Assembly: GCA_963921935.1 (NCBI GenBank)
Contig: OY998176.1
Span: forward strand, 95,549,415-95,613,414
Source: Galeruca laticollis
Taxonomy: Eukaryota; Arthropoda; Insecta; Coleoptera; Chrysomelidae
Length of the DNA stretch: 64,000 nucleotides
Direction of reading: 5' to 3'
Of this stretch, positions 45,720-57,425 are shown one piece after another. Each line of letters begins with the position of its first letter. Position 1 is the first letter of the stretch. The notes below the pieces were generated by a model. It made no database searches. It saw only the letters and a program-made list of their open reading frames with translations, and was not told the origin of the DNA. A program made the position numbers and the translations under genes.

Positions 45720-46826
45720 ATGGATTTGAGAAATAGAAAATGGACGGAACATGGCAATCATAATGCAGATGAATCCTTAGAAAAGGTTGAAACACAGCAT
45801 GAAAGATCACTGGATGTGTACACAAGTAACACGAATGAGGAAGAACAAATTGATTCAGATAGAGGGGATGGAAATCAAGATAAGTTACATGAAATACCAG
45901 TGAACTGGACAGTAATATTAAGACATATTCAAAATATGGGACAACGAATGGAAGAGTTGAAGCGAGACCTGAAACAGGATAGTAATAACAAGTTTGAAGG
46001 CAATCAAGCTAGGTTGGAAGATATGAAACAAGATTTGAAACGGGATAATCAAAATATGAAAGAGGAAATGACCAAGAAATTGGAAGAGCAAGGAAAGGAA
46101 ATTCGTAAGATTAGGAATGATACCATTCAAATCAGAAAAGACATAACAGAACAAGAGAACAAATTGAGGCAAGAGATTGTTGAAAATGGGTTAAAAATTA
46201 GGAACGAATTGGAGAAAATAACGATGGAAATCAGACAAAATTTATAAGGACAAATCAACCATACTCAAGATGAAATAGGGGACATACATAAAGAAGTAGA
46301 AACAACAGTATTGAGAGTGAATATTGAGTCCCAGGAAACACATGATAAAATACAAGAAATAAAAAATGGAATAGAAATGGTAGAACTAACATTAATGAAT
46401 GGAATGAAAGAAAACATACAAGAACTAGAATACAAGGTAGAACAGGTAGTTAGAAAAAACAAAGACACAATGGAGAGATTAAGGAAAAATATTGACGACA
46501 ATGGTGAGAAAATGAATGTATTTGGAAGAGAATATATCGGAGAACAACTAAGAGAAGAAATGTTAGCAAGGACAGAAGACAGAATAAAACAGATTGAAGA
46601 AAAGCTGAGAAGAGAAATAGGAAATCGTCAAGTTGACAGAATTTTTATGAGTGGATGTGGAAGCCAAAATTTCATGAAATTTGATGGGGAAATTAAGAGA
46701 ATACATCCAAAAATATTTATTAGAAGTTTACGGAATAAAGAGAATCAAACAATAAGACGAAGTTTAGGAAAAGAAAATGTAATTGATTTATATGACAGGA
46801 TAATAGGAACGAAATCTAGAAAATGA
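45720..46826 (+). pseudogene. coiled-coil gag of gypsy-like element
   Basis: The ATG at 45,720 opens a 175-residue frame (MDLRNRKW). It has an acidic N-terminal part, then from residue ~70 long Lys/Glu/Asn coiled-coil heptads ending in MEIRQNL at a TAA. A second frame, 46,311-46,826, is in phase (591 bp = 197 codons) and continues coiled coil (HDKIQEIKNGIEMVELTLMN) to a C-terminal part with FMSGCGSQNFMKFDGEIKRI and KIFIRSLRNKENQTIRRS. The single stop at ~46,246 is therefore the main break. Probable structural protein; identification rests on position and architecture. Confidence 0.65.
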
Positions 46827-47319
46827 AAAGGAATTGTACATGGTAAGGAAGGGATATAAAAAGATATGTAAATAAAAAGTTTATAATTAACAAATAATAT
46901 TTAAAAACACATGTAAATAGAAATTATATAAACAGGGTATGATAATATAAGAAATAATAGACATGTTGATATGAATTATGGAAATGAAAATAGAAGTTAC
47001 AGAAATGAAAAATGAGTATATGGAAATGAAGATAAAATTGATGACAATATAAGTATTTGGAGAATACAAGAGATTTTAGAAACTTTGATAGAAGAAATTA
47101 TATTGAAAATAGAAATGAAATTAGGCAACAGAATAGATGGACAGGGCGAAATAATTACATTTATAGGAGCAAATGGAAAGAAGTTATATGAACTAAGCAA
47201 ATCTATGATACGAAAGATTGAATTAAAAGATGGGAAAGAAGTTGATATGTGAGCATAGTTGATAAAGAAGTTAGAAACAGACATAGTTATTGATGAATTG
47301 ATGAAATATAAGGAAATAA
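46827..47319. other. decayed element interior
   Basis: Lys/Glu/Asn-rich frames with stops on plus; no catalytic motif. Much of pol is absent from the element. Confidence 0.4.
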
Positions 47320-47667
47320 TTGATTTTAAAGAGATTCATAGAATTAAATGGTGAAAGAATTGACTTTGAGGAGGTAAATATGGAAGTATTGGCAATTGAA
47401 GAGGATAATAAGAAGTTATGGAATATAAAAAGGAGTGGAATTATGGAAGAATTGGAATTAATGAGTGGAAATAAGGAATATGAAGAGAAAGTGAATAATT
47501 TGATAATGGAATATGAAGGATTGATTGAAAAAGAAATTAGAATGGCAAATAATAATGTGCGTAAGATAGAAGAAATAAGAAAGATTGTAATGAAGAATAT
47601 TATGAATTCAAATGAATTATTGAAGACGTATGAGAGAAGAATGTCGAAGGAACCGAGAGTTGCTTAA
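47320..47667 (+). pseudogene. Lys/Glu-rich element frame, unknown
   Basis: 115 residues, Lys/Glu/Asn/Ile-rich, predicted helical (MEYEGLIEKEIRMANNNVRK). It overlaps the integrase frame that follows. It resembles the gag-like frame at 5,048 in composition. No domain recognised. Confidence 0.3.
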
Positions 47668-48109
47668 TAAAAATATGGATATAATAAAATTCTTAAGAAT
47701 AATGGTTCATAACAATCATATGGCGTGGGAAGAGAACTTACAAAACATACAAAATATCGTTAATAAAAGTCCAAATAATACAACAGAAGAAACACCTTTT
47801 TATGTATTTAAACAAACGTTGCCGGAAAGACATTGGATTTTAAATGAAAAAAATTATGGAGTAACTATTGAAAAGGTAAATAAAAATTCACAAAGATCTG
47901 CAGAAAAGTATTTAGTAATAGTAAAAGCCTTAAGGGTAGCTAATAGAAAAGAAAATAAGTGTGCAAAGTTACAGTTACCTTATGAAAGGCCATATGAAAT
48001 TTATAATAAACAAGGAGTAAACAGTTATATATTAAAAGAAATACATAATGATAAAATAAGGGGAATCTTCAATATAAATCAAATTTACAAATATTATGTA
48101 GAGAACTAG
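47630..48109 (+). pseudogene. integrase C-terminal part of gypsy-like pol
   Basis: Reads NHMAWEENLQNIQNIVNKSP, then NTTEETPFYVFKQTLPERHW (pattern of the end of the retroelement integrase core: TP-E--FG--P), then a basic stretch and LPYERPYEIYNKQGVNSYIL followed by RGIFNINQIYKYYVE, the SH3-like integrase tail. The catalytic D,D-35-E region is missing. It ends 52 bp before the polypurine tract, as expected for the 3' end of pol. Confidence 0.72.
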
Positions 48110-48159
48110 AAATATAAAATTTTCTCCTTATTTCACAAGTTTTGAAATAAGTCAAAAAT

Positions 48160-48170
48160 TTTAGGGGAAA
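48160..48170 (+). promoter_or_regulatory. polypurine tract
   Basis: AGGGGAAA flanked by T-rich sequence directly upstream of the LTR-start word at 48,171; this is the plus-strand primer site of an LTR element. Confidence 0.6.
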
Positions 48171-48188
48171 ATTATACTGGTTTAAAAT

Positions 48189-48879
48189 TTAATTTTTTTC
48201 CAATTTATACGGCGTTTGCCTCTTAGGTTTTTTTGTGGTTCTATTCAAGACCTTTCCAAGGGTAGATATTATTTAAGATCTTTGCTGTACCCTTGTGGAG
48301 TTATAGCTAAAATCAATGGTCAACCCTTTGATTTCTTCCTAATTTTTAAAAAAAATTCTAATTTATACGGTTTTTCAAATCCAGATGAACATTTTTGTAC
48401 ACAAAAAATGTTCCTTAAGCATACATCTAACAATTTATTGAAAAAATCTATATTACTCTTCTTAGGTATATGAGAATAGAATTTAAAAGCTCTACAGAAA
48501 GTACTGATATTAGTCCAAAAATCTCTTGACGAGGTAAAAATAGGTTACGCGAGTATAGTTTATTCACGATAAAAATAAGATGATGTCATTTTTAGTTACT
48601 CTCCCGCTTATCAGAATAAATATTAATTTACCAACCGTGAATACAATTTATCATCATCAGCCACGGCAATTTACAGCTAACGAGTTGGCAAAACTTCAAG
48701 ACGTTGTCAAATCAACTGGTTAAATTCCCCAGTTTGTTTTGACGTTTATTGACATTCGATCATCGTCTAATATTTACAAGTTATTTTGGTGTTTTTAAAT
48801 TTATTGCTTCTTTAAGATTAAAAAACAGTTATTTTCATATTTAATTATTAAGGAAAATCTGCAGTGTGTGGTTAATAAA
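48189..48879. other. unannotated stretch
   Basis: An 85-residue frame at 48,216-48,473 (Phe/Leu/Ser-rich, one YGFSNPDEHFCTQ stretch) is not recognised. The rest is AT-rich. Confidence 0.35.
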
Positions 48880-50317
48880 ATGCCGAAGCAGCTGAACAGA
48901 AAATGTCAAGAGATGGTAACATTTTTGTTGAGCTATTTTGAACGATAATGCCGAAATGGGGGCTTGCTTCTCCCGCTTACATCTTGTGAGAGACGTAAGT
49001 AATAGTATTCGCTATTTGTATTCATCATAATTAATATTATTGTTACATGTTTAAATGTAAATGATTAAATGTCTTTAATGTTAGGTTAGGTTAATTAAAC
49101 TTGATAATATATTATTCTTTCATAAATTGAAGTAATTATATTGTAGAGAGTTGCAGAAGCTTTACAACGTAGCGTTAACACTTTTAACCATATTGCCGCC
49201 AAGCATAATAGAGGTAAACAGCATAAAAGCCCTCCTAAAACGAGACAACGCATAAAACCTACTGTTGAAATTGATAACTTTGATCAAAATGCTTTTCGAA
49301 ATGTTATATACGAAATGTATGCAAACAGTGAGTATATTGAATTAAATTGAAGCGTGAAAAAAACCAAAATTGGTGGTCCAAGGAAATTGAATAATAAAAT
49401 TTAGCAATTAATTTATGATGCACTAACATTCCTGCCATTTTAAGACCTTTTCAAATATTAATTAGTCACACTATTTTATTTTGATCTATATAATTATTAA
49501 TAGTTGTTTTGAGCTATGCAGTCTATCTAGGAAACCAAGTAGTAATTTGTTATTTCCTTATTGTAGGTATATAATATTGCATGCTGGTTCCACTTCTGAA
49601 TTTATTTCTGGGGCAGGGCTGGTTTTTTCTTCCAAAAAACAAGATGGTGATTACCACGGTGGAATGAACCGAGAAATTTTTTTGTATTGGTTTGAATACC
49701 AGCTTTTAGTGAACTTGAAAGAACCTGATACAATTGTAATGGATAATGCAAGTTATCACAGTACAGTGATCAATAAAGTACCAACAACAGCTACCAAAAA
49801 GGCTGATATACAGAACTGGTAGGTACAAAATGATATTTCTTTTTACAATATTTTCCTCAAAACCCAATTATTGAATTTAGTATAACGGTAAGTTGATATA
49901 AACATCTTTCAATATATTATGGTAATACTTAGATAAATTATTTTGTTTCAATATATGCATTTTTGTAGGAATAAACCATCAACAGTGAATGAAGCTGACA
50001 TATTATCTGAAAAATATGGTCACAAAGTGCTTCGACTTCCCACTTACCACTGTATGTTCAATTCAATTGAACATATTTAAAGCATACTTAAGAACTTTTA
50101 TAGAGATCATGTGGTAACTGATGGTTCTTCAACAGAACAAGCAATAGGTGTATGGAGAAAGTCTTTAGAAAAAGTGACTCCTGATATTTGGTCAAAGACA
50201 GTAGAGCATACTGAAAAAATTATACAAGATGGGTGGGATAGAGAAGTAGTATTTGATAGACAGGATGTGCCTCCACTTATTATTAATTTTGATAGTGATG
50301 ATTTTGTAGTGGAGTAG
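48880..50317 (+). pseudogene. intron-bearing DDE_3-type transposase-like gene, broken
   Basis: Four exon-like blocks with consensus splice sites. Block 1 is 48,880-48,994 (MPKQLNRK; donor GTAAGT). Block 2 is 49,147-49,327 (acceptor TTGTAG; RVAEALQRSVNTF, SPPKTRQRIKPTVEIDNFD; donor GTGAGT). Block 3 is 49,567-49,818 (YIILHAGSTSEFISGAGLVF, GDYHGGMNREIF, DTIVMDNASYHS; donor GTAGGT). Block 4 is 49,969-50,317 (NKPSTVNEADI, GHKVLRLPTYHC, MFNSIEHI, then TPDIWSKTVEH). MDNASYH carries the second catalytic Asp and NSIEHI the final Glu. The exon with the first Asp (YLDETW-type) is not found. Block 1 has a frame break near 48,949. A TAA at 50,078 replaces the usual Trp after IE-I. IS630/Tc1-mariner superfamily. 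Confidence 0.78.
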
Positions 50318-51191
50318 TGGAAATCTTGTGTTTCATTTTTTGTATATTTTTATCCAATTAGCTTCATATCCACCTTTTCAAAATAACTAATAACTATTAT
50401 TCAATTAATTAGGTAAAGTTATTTTATTATACACAAATTAAAACAACGACCACAGTATCTCTACATAAATAATACTGATAAAATGGGAGATTTTTTATTT
50501 TATCATCTTGTAGCAAAATTTTATTTTGTGTATTCATATTTTCCATTTCCATTCTATTTTTATTATAAAAAATATAATCGATTTTGTTTATTGAAACAAT
50601 ATTTAAATTTTCATGAATATGATTACAGGTTGTATTGATTCCTTTTAGCGTAAACCGTTGCAGAGCTCTTGAAGATGGTTCTATACAGCATAGAAGGTAT
50701 AAGGACCTACAGTTCGTCATTTAACTCTCTTCTATATAAAATAATTAAATGTTAATTCGAATATAGAATGATTGGTTACTGTTTTTTATATCTCATCCAT
50801 AGTTTTTCATGAATTAATATTTATATTAAATTAATCAAGCCTATCATATAAGCCTTTTATTTTTAAATAAATATTTTTGACTTACGCCCTACGAGGCAGG
50901 GAACAATGAAAAAGGAGAACTGTCAATCTAACATCAGATTGATTTTTCTAGTTTTCGTTGAGTAAAGGAAAAAACTACAGCTTAGCAACATCACAATATT
51001 TTGTTTTGCAACGTCATCGTATTTTTATCGTAAAAAAACTATACATCCATTACAAATATGTATTATCGAATCATACGATGTATAGGATGACAGAAGTAGT
51101 ATGTATATATTCGTACAATATTTTGAAAATAGGGGCAATATATGGCTCTATATATTCACAATATATTTCTTATTAATTTGAAAGTTTCAAG
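50318..51191. other. unannotated AT-rich stretch
   Basis: Short ORFs only; nothing recognised. Confidence 0.4.
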
Positions 51192-51686
51192 TAATTGACG
51201 TACTTGTGTTCAGCATTACTTTTCATCCAACTTCCATCTGCATTTTTAATTGGTGGATATTGTAAATTTGGCCTTTCTAGATTCTTGGTAGCTTTCCAGA
51301 GTGAGTATTCAGGTTTACTATCACTTGTTAACTCACTCAGATATTCACTAATTATTTCGTTTTTTATCCTTTGGATTTCTGTTTTGAGTTATTGGGTAGC
51401 ATTTTTCAATCTTGTTTTATTTGTAGGAGTTCTGAATTGATGCCTTATTCTTCGAAAGTTCCTTTTCTCAGTAATAAGGACTCTTATCTCTTTTTGGTAT
51501 TTGTTTCATTCAGTTTTTGGAACAATAATAGGCGTATTGTTTATCCCATGCAGCTTGTTCCAATTCTTTAACGAATATTTCCGTTTCATTCTCTAGTTGT
51601 TCCTTATTTATGAGGGATACTGTCAGGTTGATGTAATCTTCAAGTTGTATTATACAACTTTGCAAATCCGTTAGATGAGGTAAATG
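51192..51686 (-). pseudogene. Jockey-type LINE fragment
   Basis: Minus frames read LTDLQSCIIQLEDYINLTVS, INKEQLENETEIFVKELEQA, then after a break LKTEIQRIKNEIISEYLSEL, KPEYSLWKATKNLERPNLQY and PPIKNADGSWMKSNAEHKY: the linker between endonuclease and RT of Jockey elements. It is interrupted on its 5' side at the TA where the pogo-like element is inserted (51,687-51,688). Confidence 0.75.
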
Positions 51687-51884
51687 TACGCTTCACCGAC
51701 CTCTTAAAGTTATCATATTAAAATATTTATAAAATAAGGACTGAAGTGACTTGAACATGATTGTTTAATTATGTAGTTATTTCAGATACATGTATTTGTA
51801 TGTTAAAGGTATGATTTTATATTTATTTACTTGTATTTCCAAAGAAATATCATAAATAGAAAGATATTGCATATCTTTAAAATT

Positions 51885-51955
51885 GTCCATAATACCGACC
51901 TCTTTATAGCAATGTTCGCATTACCGACCAGTTCTGCATGTATTACCGACCTAAG
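51885..51955. repeat. subterminal TACCGACC repeats, left cluster
   Basis: Three copies (AATACCGACCTC, ATTACCGACCAG, ATTACCGACCTA) within 70 bp, matching the core of the TIR. Likely transposase-binding sites. Related copies lie at ~54,740, 54,861-54,881 (two copies head to head), ~54,911 and ~56,094. Confidence 0.75.
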
Positions 51956-52084
51956 CACCAAAGAATGTTACAAAATCAAAATACACCCTCCACATATTTT
52001 TATTTGACAATTTTTAATAAATTTATTCAAAAAAAGATATTAAATTCTTGAAATATAAAATTAAACAAATGAAATTATAATACA

Positions 52085-54363
52085 TTATTTTTCTAAATTA
52101 TTGCGGAAGTATTCAATTTCATGAACTGAATAAACTCCTTGGTTGTTCATTGAAACTGGGGGATTAATGACAGCTATTATATCAGACACTTTATAGGGCA
52201 AAATGTCGTCCCTTGTAGGCCATTTCCAGTTACCATCACTTTTAGCCATAGTTTCTACCAAGATCTCATCATTATCCTTTCCAACCACAAGGCCCGGAAA
52301 AAGTTCATTTTCATATACTAGTATTACGTACTCTCCATCCTTACACTCAGGAATTATTTTACTTAAACCTTCAGTTTTGGACTTTTTCACTTCACTTGGC
52401 GTATTTGCCATTTTTCTTTTCTCAGCTCTTTCTCCTTTTTCTTGCTCTTTTTTCTTTTTCTCCATATATATCTTTTTTTGATATCCAATAAATTGTTCAG
52501 AAGTAGCCACTGTTGGGGTAAGTCTTTTTGATAATTTCTTAGCCTTTTCATTTTTAGTATCATCAGGCCGATAAAATGATTTTTTGAATGGGGTCGGGAC
52601 ATTTTTTAAAGGGGAAGGTAAGCATGGATCACGATTTTCTTTGTCTATAACGGATGATACGCTCTCGTTATATTGTGTATCAATTTTTGGAGGAGTGGTT
52701 AGATCAGAGTGGTGGACAGACTCTAGACTAAAGTTTTCTATGGTATTTTCTGTTACGCTTTCTTTATGTTGTGTATCAGTTTTCGTTGGAGTTCTTACAT
52801 CAGAGTGATTGGCAGGTTCAAAACTAATATTTTTTATGGTAGTTGTGGTTTCTGCTTCAGCAGACTATGTTGTAGGAATTTCAGATTGCATTTGTACTGA
52901 ATTGGAATTATTTATATCACTTTCCTAAGGCATTAATGTATTGAGTTGTTTTTTAGATATTACCACTACTCCATCCACTTCAACATCTAAATCTAAAATT
53001 CCTTGTTTTTCTAACCACACTGTATCATCAATGTTAATTTCTTCCATTACCTGTATATAATCAGAATCAGTATTTGTTGGCATGTTGGCTTCTAATATAA
53101 GGTTATGATCTAATTGGGTGATATCCAGTTTTCACCAAATTCTTGATTAACTTTTTTCCAAAAATTTAATAAACTTTCGTCTTTGATGTGGCCTTTCCAT
53201 TGATAACCAGATAACTTAAATTCCTGCAAAGTTTTTTGATCTATTCTTTCTTTTATATATTTGAGAAACTTTTCATAATAATTCATTCCTTCAGATAATT
53301 TAGACACACTAGTATTCGGAATTGCCTCTGCATTGGTAACTGTAACTTGATCGATCATTTTTGAATAGTCAATGTTATTTGCACTAAAGGGGTACAATCC
53401 ACAAGTTCTAAAGCCATTTTTAATTATTTCTTCAGTAACGACCTCTTTAAGACAGATGTCTACTTGATAACAAAAATTTTCCCGATTTAATTTTTGCCCA
53501 TTATAATCTATACGTCATTTTTGTATAAGTTTTTTCCAGAAATTTTTAACTGGATGAAATATACCTACGTTTAAGGGGTGAAGATAATGTGTCGAATTGG
53601 GCAGTAGGGCGATAAAAATTATATCTTTCTTCCTGCAAAATTCCGTTAGCGGCAAAGTAAGATGCCCAGGGGCAAAAAAACACATTTGACACATACTCAA
53701 CAAAAATTTCTCCGGTCATCCAACCTGTGTCGGACCGCCCTACTCCCCAATTTGGAGGCATTTTTAAAATGATGCTGGACGGTATTCTTTTATATGGCAA
53801 CAAAATTAATGGAGGTTGTTTTTTTCCATCTGCGGATATTGTGACACAGTTAGACATTCCTTTCCGTCATTCTGTATCTTATTGTAAACTTTTTTTGAAC
53901 CTCTTCTAACTAAAACCTGTTTTTGTTTTGGCACCAAAGAGAAAGCAGTTTCGTTACAGTTAAATATCCTGGAAGAATCAAGCAGAATCTCATCTAATTG
54001 ATATTCGGTGATGTAGTTTTGAACTCGCATAAACCAGATGCGTATTTATTGTTCGGTTATGTTAGCTCGGCATTTGGTCAGATTTTGCGAAACTCGATTA
54101 CACTTTCTACTAGTTGGCTTCGAGTTACAGGAAAACCAACAGTATAAGATCCATTTAACTACTGTTTATTCTTCGATATTAGTAAGTAGAGTATGAGCGC
54201 CACTCGTAGAATTTGGGTCAAATTCATTATGGATTATGTCTATTAATGTTGTTTTAGGTATTTTAAATTCTTTGGATGCTTTTCTGATACTCATTCCTGC
54301 ACTTATTTGTTTAAGAGCATTTTTAAACGCTTCATTCGTATAATTTTTTTCTTTTATTTCCAT
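52085..54363 (-). pseudogene. pogo-like transposase, catalytic triad lost
   Basis: Start MEIKEKNYTNEAFKNALKQI with a psq helix-turn-helix (SIRKASKEFKIPKTTLIDII). Then the DDE core: SRIFNCNETAF (first Asp now Asn), ILKMPPNWGVGRSDTGWMTG, FIALLPNSTHYLHPLNVGIF (third Asp now Asn). The second Asp region is degraded (FAPGHLTLPLTEF). Next come FRTCGLYPFSANNID, a long acidic linker, VPTPFKKSFYRPDDTKNEKA, and a C-terminal domain CKDGEYVILVYENELFPGLV with NWKWPTRDDILPYKVSD as in insect pogo proteins. Several stops and frameshifts are spread through it. Loss of all three catalytic acids shows it is long dead. Confidence 0.85.
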
Positions 54364-55650
54364 TTTAGATCTGAAAATAAAAGCTATGTTCAAGCTATGT
54401 ATTATCAAACTGACTAGGACGGTAAAAGAACCGAGTTTTAGCTATCAACGACCACTAGGTCGATAATAGGAATACGCCCAATTTAAGCAACGTTTGGCCA
54501 ACCACAAATTAATTGATATCTTTCCATGAAAATATTACCTAATTCTTTGTAATTTTCGTAAGTATAGCGTACAAAACTAATTTAATTTTCCGTTATTAAC
54601 ATGTGCTGTTATTGCTCACAAAAATAACATAAGTTATCGGATATAATTTTCACTCAAATAATATAATTGTTCGACCAAAAATTTGAAGTATCTTAAAATA
54701 TTTATATTATTTAATACTTCAATTGCAACTTTTTTAACGGTCGGTAATACATTTTGATTATATAGTGACATTAACAAAAGGTAAAATATTATTCGCTTCT
54801 TCATTTTGTGAAGGGGTTTTTTAATATCGACTAAATTTAAAGGTTTACTAATTCTCTGATACCGACCGCCCGGTCGGTATTAGAGATGGTTTATTTTACT
54901 ATGAACGTTTTACCGACCACAATATTTTTTAGAAATTTGCTGCATTATAACGAATAAATAACATATTTTTTATAATTCGGGTATAAAAGAGACTTCATTA
55001 TAACATTGTTTACAGTGTCACAATGAAGCTCTTTGAACACTGTTATAGTAATTTTTAGTGTACAGTTGGTTATTTTATTTAGTTAAATTTTTATTTGACA
55101 TTTAACTTTAACCTTGACACAAATTATAAATAAAATGATCTGGCGTTGTTCTAGCTAGTAAATTATTATATTAAAGGTAAATTAGAATGATTTATATATT
55201 AAAAATATTAATGAATAAAGTACGCTAACGTTTATTTATCAATGATTTGTCAATTGTTGAATTTTATATGGTATAGGATCAATATATAGGTATACAAAAC
55301 ATTCGATTTTTGGGATAAATTACCAGATATCTATGTGAAGATGTATTACAGAAATAATTCTGTTCATGATATAATATAAATAGATCGCAAGAGCATATAC
55401 GAAGAAGCTCTTTTTTTAACAAATAATCATTCTCTTTTTGCTCAAATGAAAGTTTGTTTACAATTCACACACTTATTCGGTTATAATATGTCAAAAATCA
55501 GAAGTGATGAATAAAAACATCTGTGATCTGACCAATTAGGAATCTACAGAATTGTCAACTTAATTCAAACCACTCCTCCTAGTTTAAAAACAGGGATTAT
55601 ATGAAATTCTATTTTATTTAAATAATTAAATACATCCGAATTATAAAAAC

Positions 55651-55782
55651 TATTGTGTAAAACTTGTGCCACAATAGCTTTCTGTAGTACTCGTGATTTG
55701 CACAACTCATCGCTTCGCGGTTCGTTGTGCAAACTTCACCCGTACTACAAAACTAGTCATTGTCACACTTGTTTTACAAATA
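55651..55782. repeat. small foldback repeat (~130 bp)
   Basis: Centre at ~55,717: TTTGCACAAC, a 17-base loop, GTTGTGCAAA. Going outward, TGTAGTAC pairs with GTACTACA, then further imperfect pairs (TGTAAAACTTGTG against CACTTGTTTTACA). Probably a MITE inside the pogo-like element. Confidence 0.85.
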
Positions 55783-56124
55783 ACTATTAACTTATTGTCG
55801 TATTTGTTAGAGTTTGTAGAGTATATATATATATATCAAAATTTTGATAAATTGCATACCTGACTTGTTTAATAGGGGACTATTCAAATTTACACTCAAA
55901 TAGGACTCTAGGATGAGCTGGATGGCATAAACGTGCTGTCTGCGTTAAGAACGTCTCTGTACTAAAAAATTAGAATAGATACGCGCCAAATCGTATGAAG
56001 CCGTGATTAGTTAAGAGTGGGAGTATCGGATACTAACGGTCATTATTTGATATTAAGTACAGAATTCTATTTATTGCGGAAAAATCAAAGTGGTCGGTAT
56101 AACCTGCTAGGTCGGTGAAGCATA

Positions 56125-57298
56125 CATTCACGTTAATTACCTAACCCAGTTGCAATTGTTTTTTGTATAATGTTAGTAATATGAGAGAATGATACGAGTT
56201 CATATCCCGCCTCTTCTATTTTTAAATAACTTATTGAGATGTTTCGTACGATGGAAAAGTCAATTAGATCAGGTATCTAATTGGGATCGGTAGGCCAATA
56301 TGTTGGTCGTTCAATTGATTGTGTTTCGCACTTTAGTTAGTTTACTGCGTTTAGGCGTTTTTTTCCTTTGGTACTGATTCTTGAATGTTAAATCAAAATC
56401 ATTATTATAGTTTACTACTACTAATAGGTTTTTTCAATACTTTTTAAGAGAGGTGTCGTTTGCTATAGGGTCCCATTTAAAATTATTGGATATGACGTCA
56501 TTTGTGACGGTTACGTTACATGTCATCACTAGTTTACAACCGCTAATATTCAGTTTCCTAATTTAACTAGTTTATGTATAACCGTTCCAAAGATATAAGG
56601 AGGGAGGGGATCTTTGAATAGCACTATCCAAAAGCGATTATATCATATCATTATATCATATAGTAGAAAAAACTAGTGGTAGTTATAGAACTAGACATTT
56701 CTATAAATAAATAATAATATTATTACGGTATATGAGATAAGAAATGCAGAGTTAGCTTTGTTCTAGTATATATATTCATTTCCATTAATATTCAAGTTGT
56801 TGTTTGGTTTTAGTGGTTAAGATACTTTTGTTTAGCATTGTCAGTTTAATCATTAGCTTTGTAGCAAGTATTATAATTTTAAGTATATTTTGAAAAGGAA
56901 GTTTTTTAAAAATAGTTTTCCGTGTTAAAAATATGTAATTCGGTAGATACAATGTAGACACAAATAATATAATGACATATTTAAATTTTTTCATGTAATT
57001 TCTATGTAATGAAATATTCATTTACATTTTTATTAATTGAGAAAAATTTGAATTATACCACGGTGAATATTAGATGGAAAAACATGATATAATTTTCCAA
57101 AAATTACCGTAACAATATTTCACTAAATAATAAATAACTTTGGAAATTCACACAATCTGTATTCGAATATAAATATTGTTACATCTGGATTTTCGATGAC
57201 GGCCTATGTGTATGTGCAATAAATAAACTGAGGTTGATTCTGAGGAAGTGGCGCGGTTTTTTCCTTATCTATCAACCATTTTTTACGTCACGTTAAAT
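56125..57298. other. unannotated stretch; possible Jockey 5' scrap at start
   Basis: The first ~70 bp may continue the Jockey fragment on the minus strand (weak). The remainder is AT-rich with no recognised feature. Confidence 0.35.
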
Positions 57299-57305
57299 AA
57301 TATAA
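57299..57305 (+). promoter_or_regulatory. candidate TATA box
   Basis: ATATAAA about 70 bp upstream of the ATG of the candidate first exon at 57,373; spacing suits a start site near 57,330. Confidence 0.3.
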
Positions 57306-57372
57306 ACCTTGATGAGTTAGTTCTCTTGGATAAATTATAGAAGTGCTTGGCAGTAGTGGCAATATTTTCAAG

Positions 57373-57425
57373 ATGGAGAAAATAACTGTATTCATTTTTT
57401 GTGTGATATTAAATACTTTTACGGT
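57373..57425 (+). CDS. candidate first exon encoding a signal peptide
   Basis: ATG in good context (CAAGATGG) opens MEKITVFIFCVILNTFT: a short basic start and a hydrophobic stretch, then a consensus splice donor (ACG|GTAAGC). Length and layout are typical of the first exon of small secreted insect proteins. No following exon was recognised in the rest of the window, so the gene may continue beyond it, be interrupted by the mariner-like element, or not exist. Confidence 0.4.

Larger units (their letters stand above)
43978..48188 (+). mobile_element. second gypsy-like LTR element, pol mostly deleted
   Basis: Order: candidate 5' LTR (43,978-45,610), degenerate tRNA-Lys primer site, coiled-coil gag, a spacer, integrase C-terminus, polypurine tract, then an 18-bp match to the LTR start (ATTATACTGGTTTAAAAT at 43,978 and 48,171). 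RT and RNase H are absent. It shares the words GAGCTAGCCACA and the gag design with the element at 2.1-7.7 kb, so the two are relatives. Confidence 0.65.
51689..56122 (-). mobile_element. pogo-like DNA transposon, 4.4 kb, TA-flanked
   Basis: The left end CGCTTCACCGACCT (51,689) and the right end (reverse complement TGCTTCACCGACCT, 56,122) are inverted repeats differing at the first base, and both are flanked by TA. Copies of the internal word TACCGACC or its complement lie near both ends and around 54.7-54.9 kb. The transposase pseudogene is on the minus strand. Confidence 0.85.

Noticed and set aside
45918..47284. Minus-strand hydrophobic ORFs suggesting membrane proteins
   Set aside because: Shadows of the coiled-coil gag and related frames.
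48216..48473. Possible env-like or other retroelement ORF after the second gypsy-like element
   Set aside because: No signal peptide, cleavage site or recognisable motif; too short to support.
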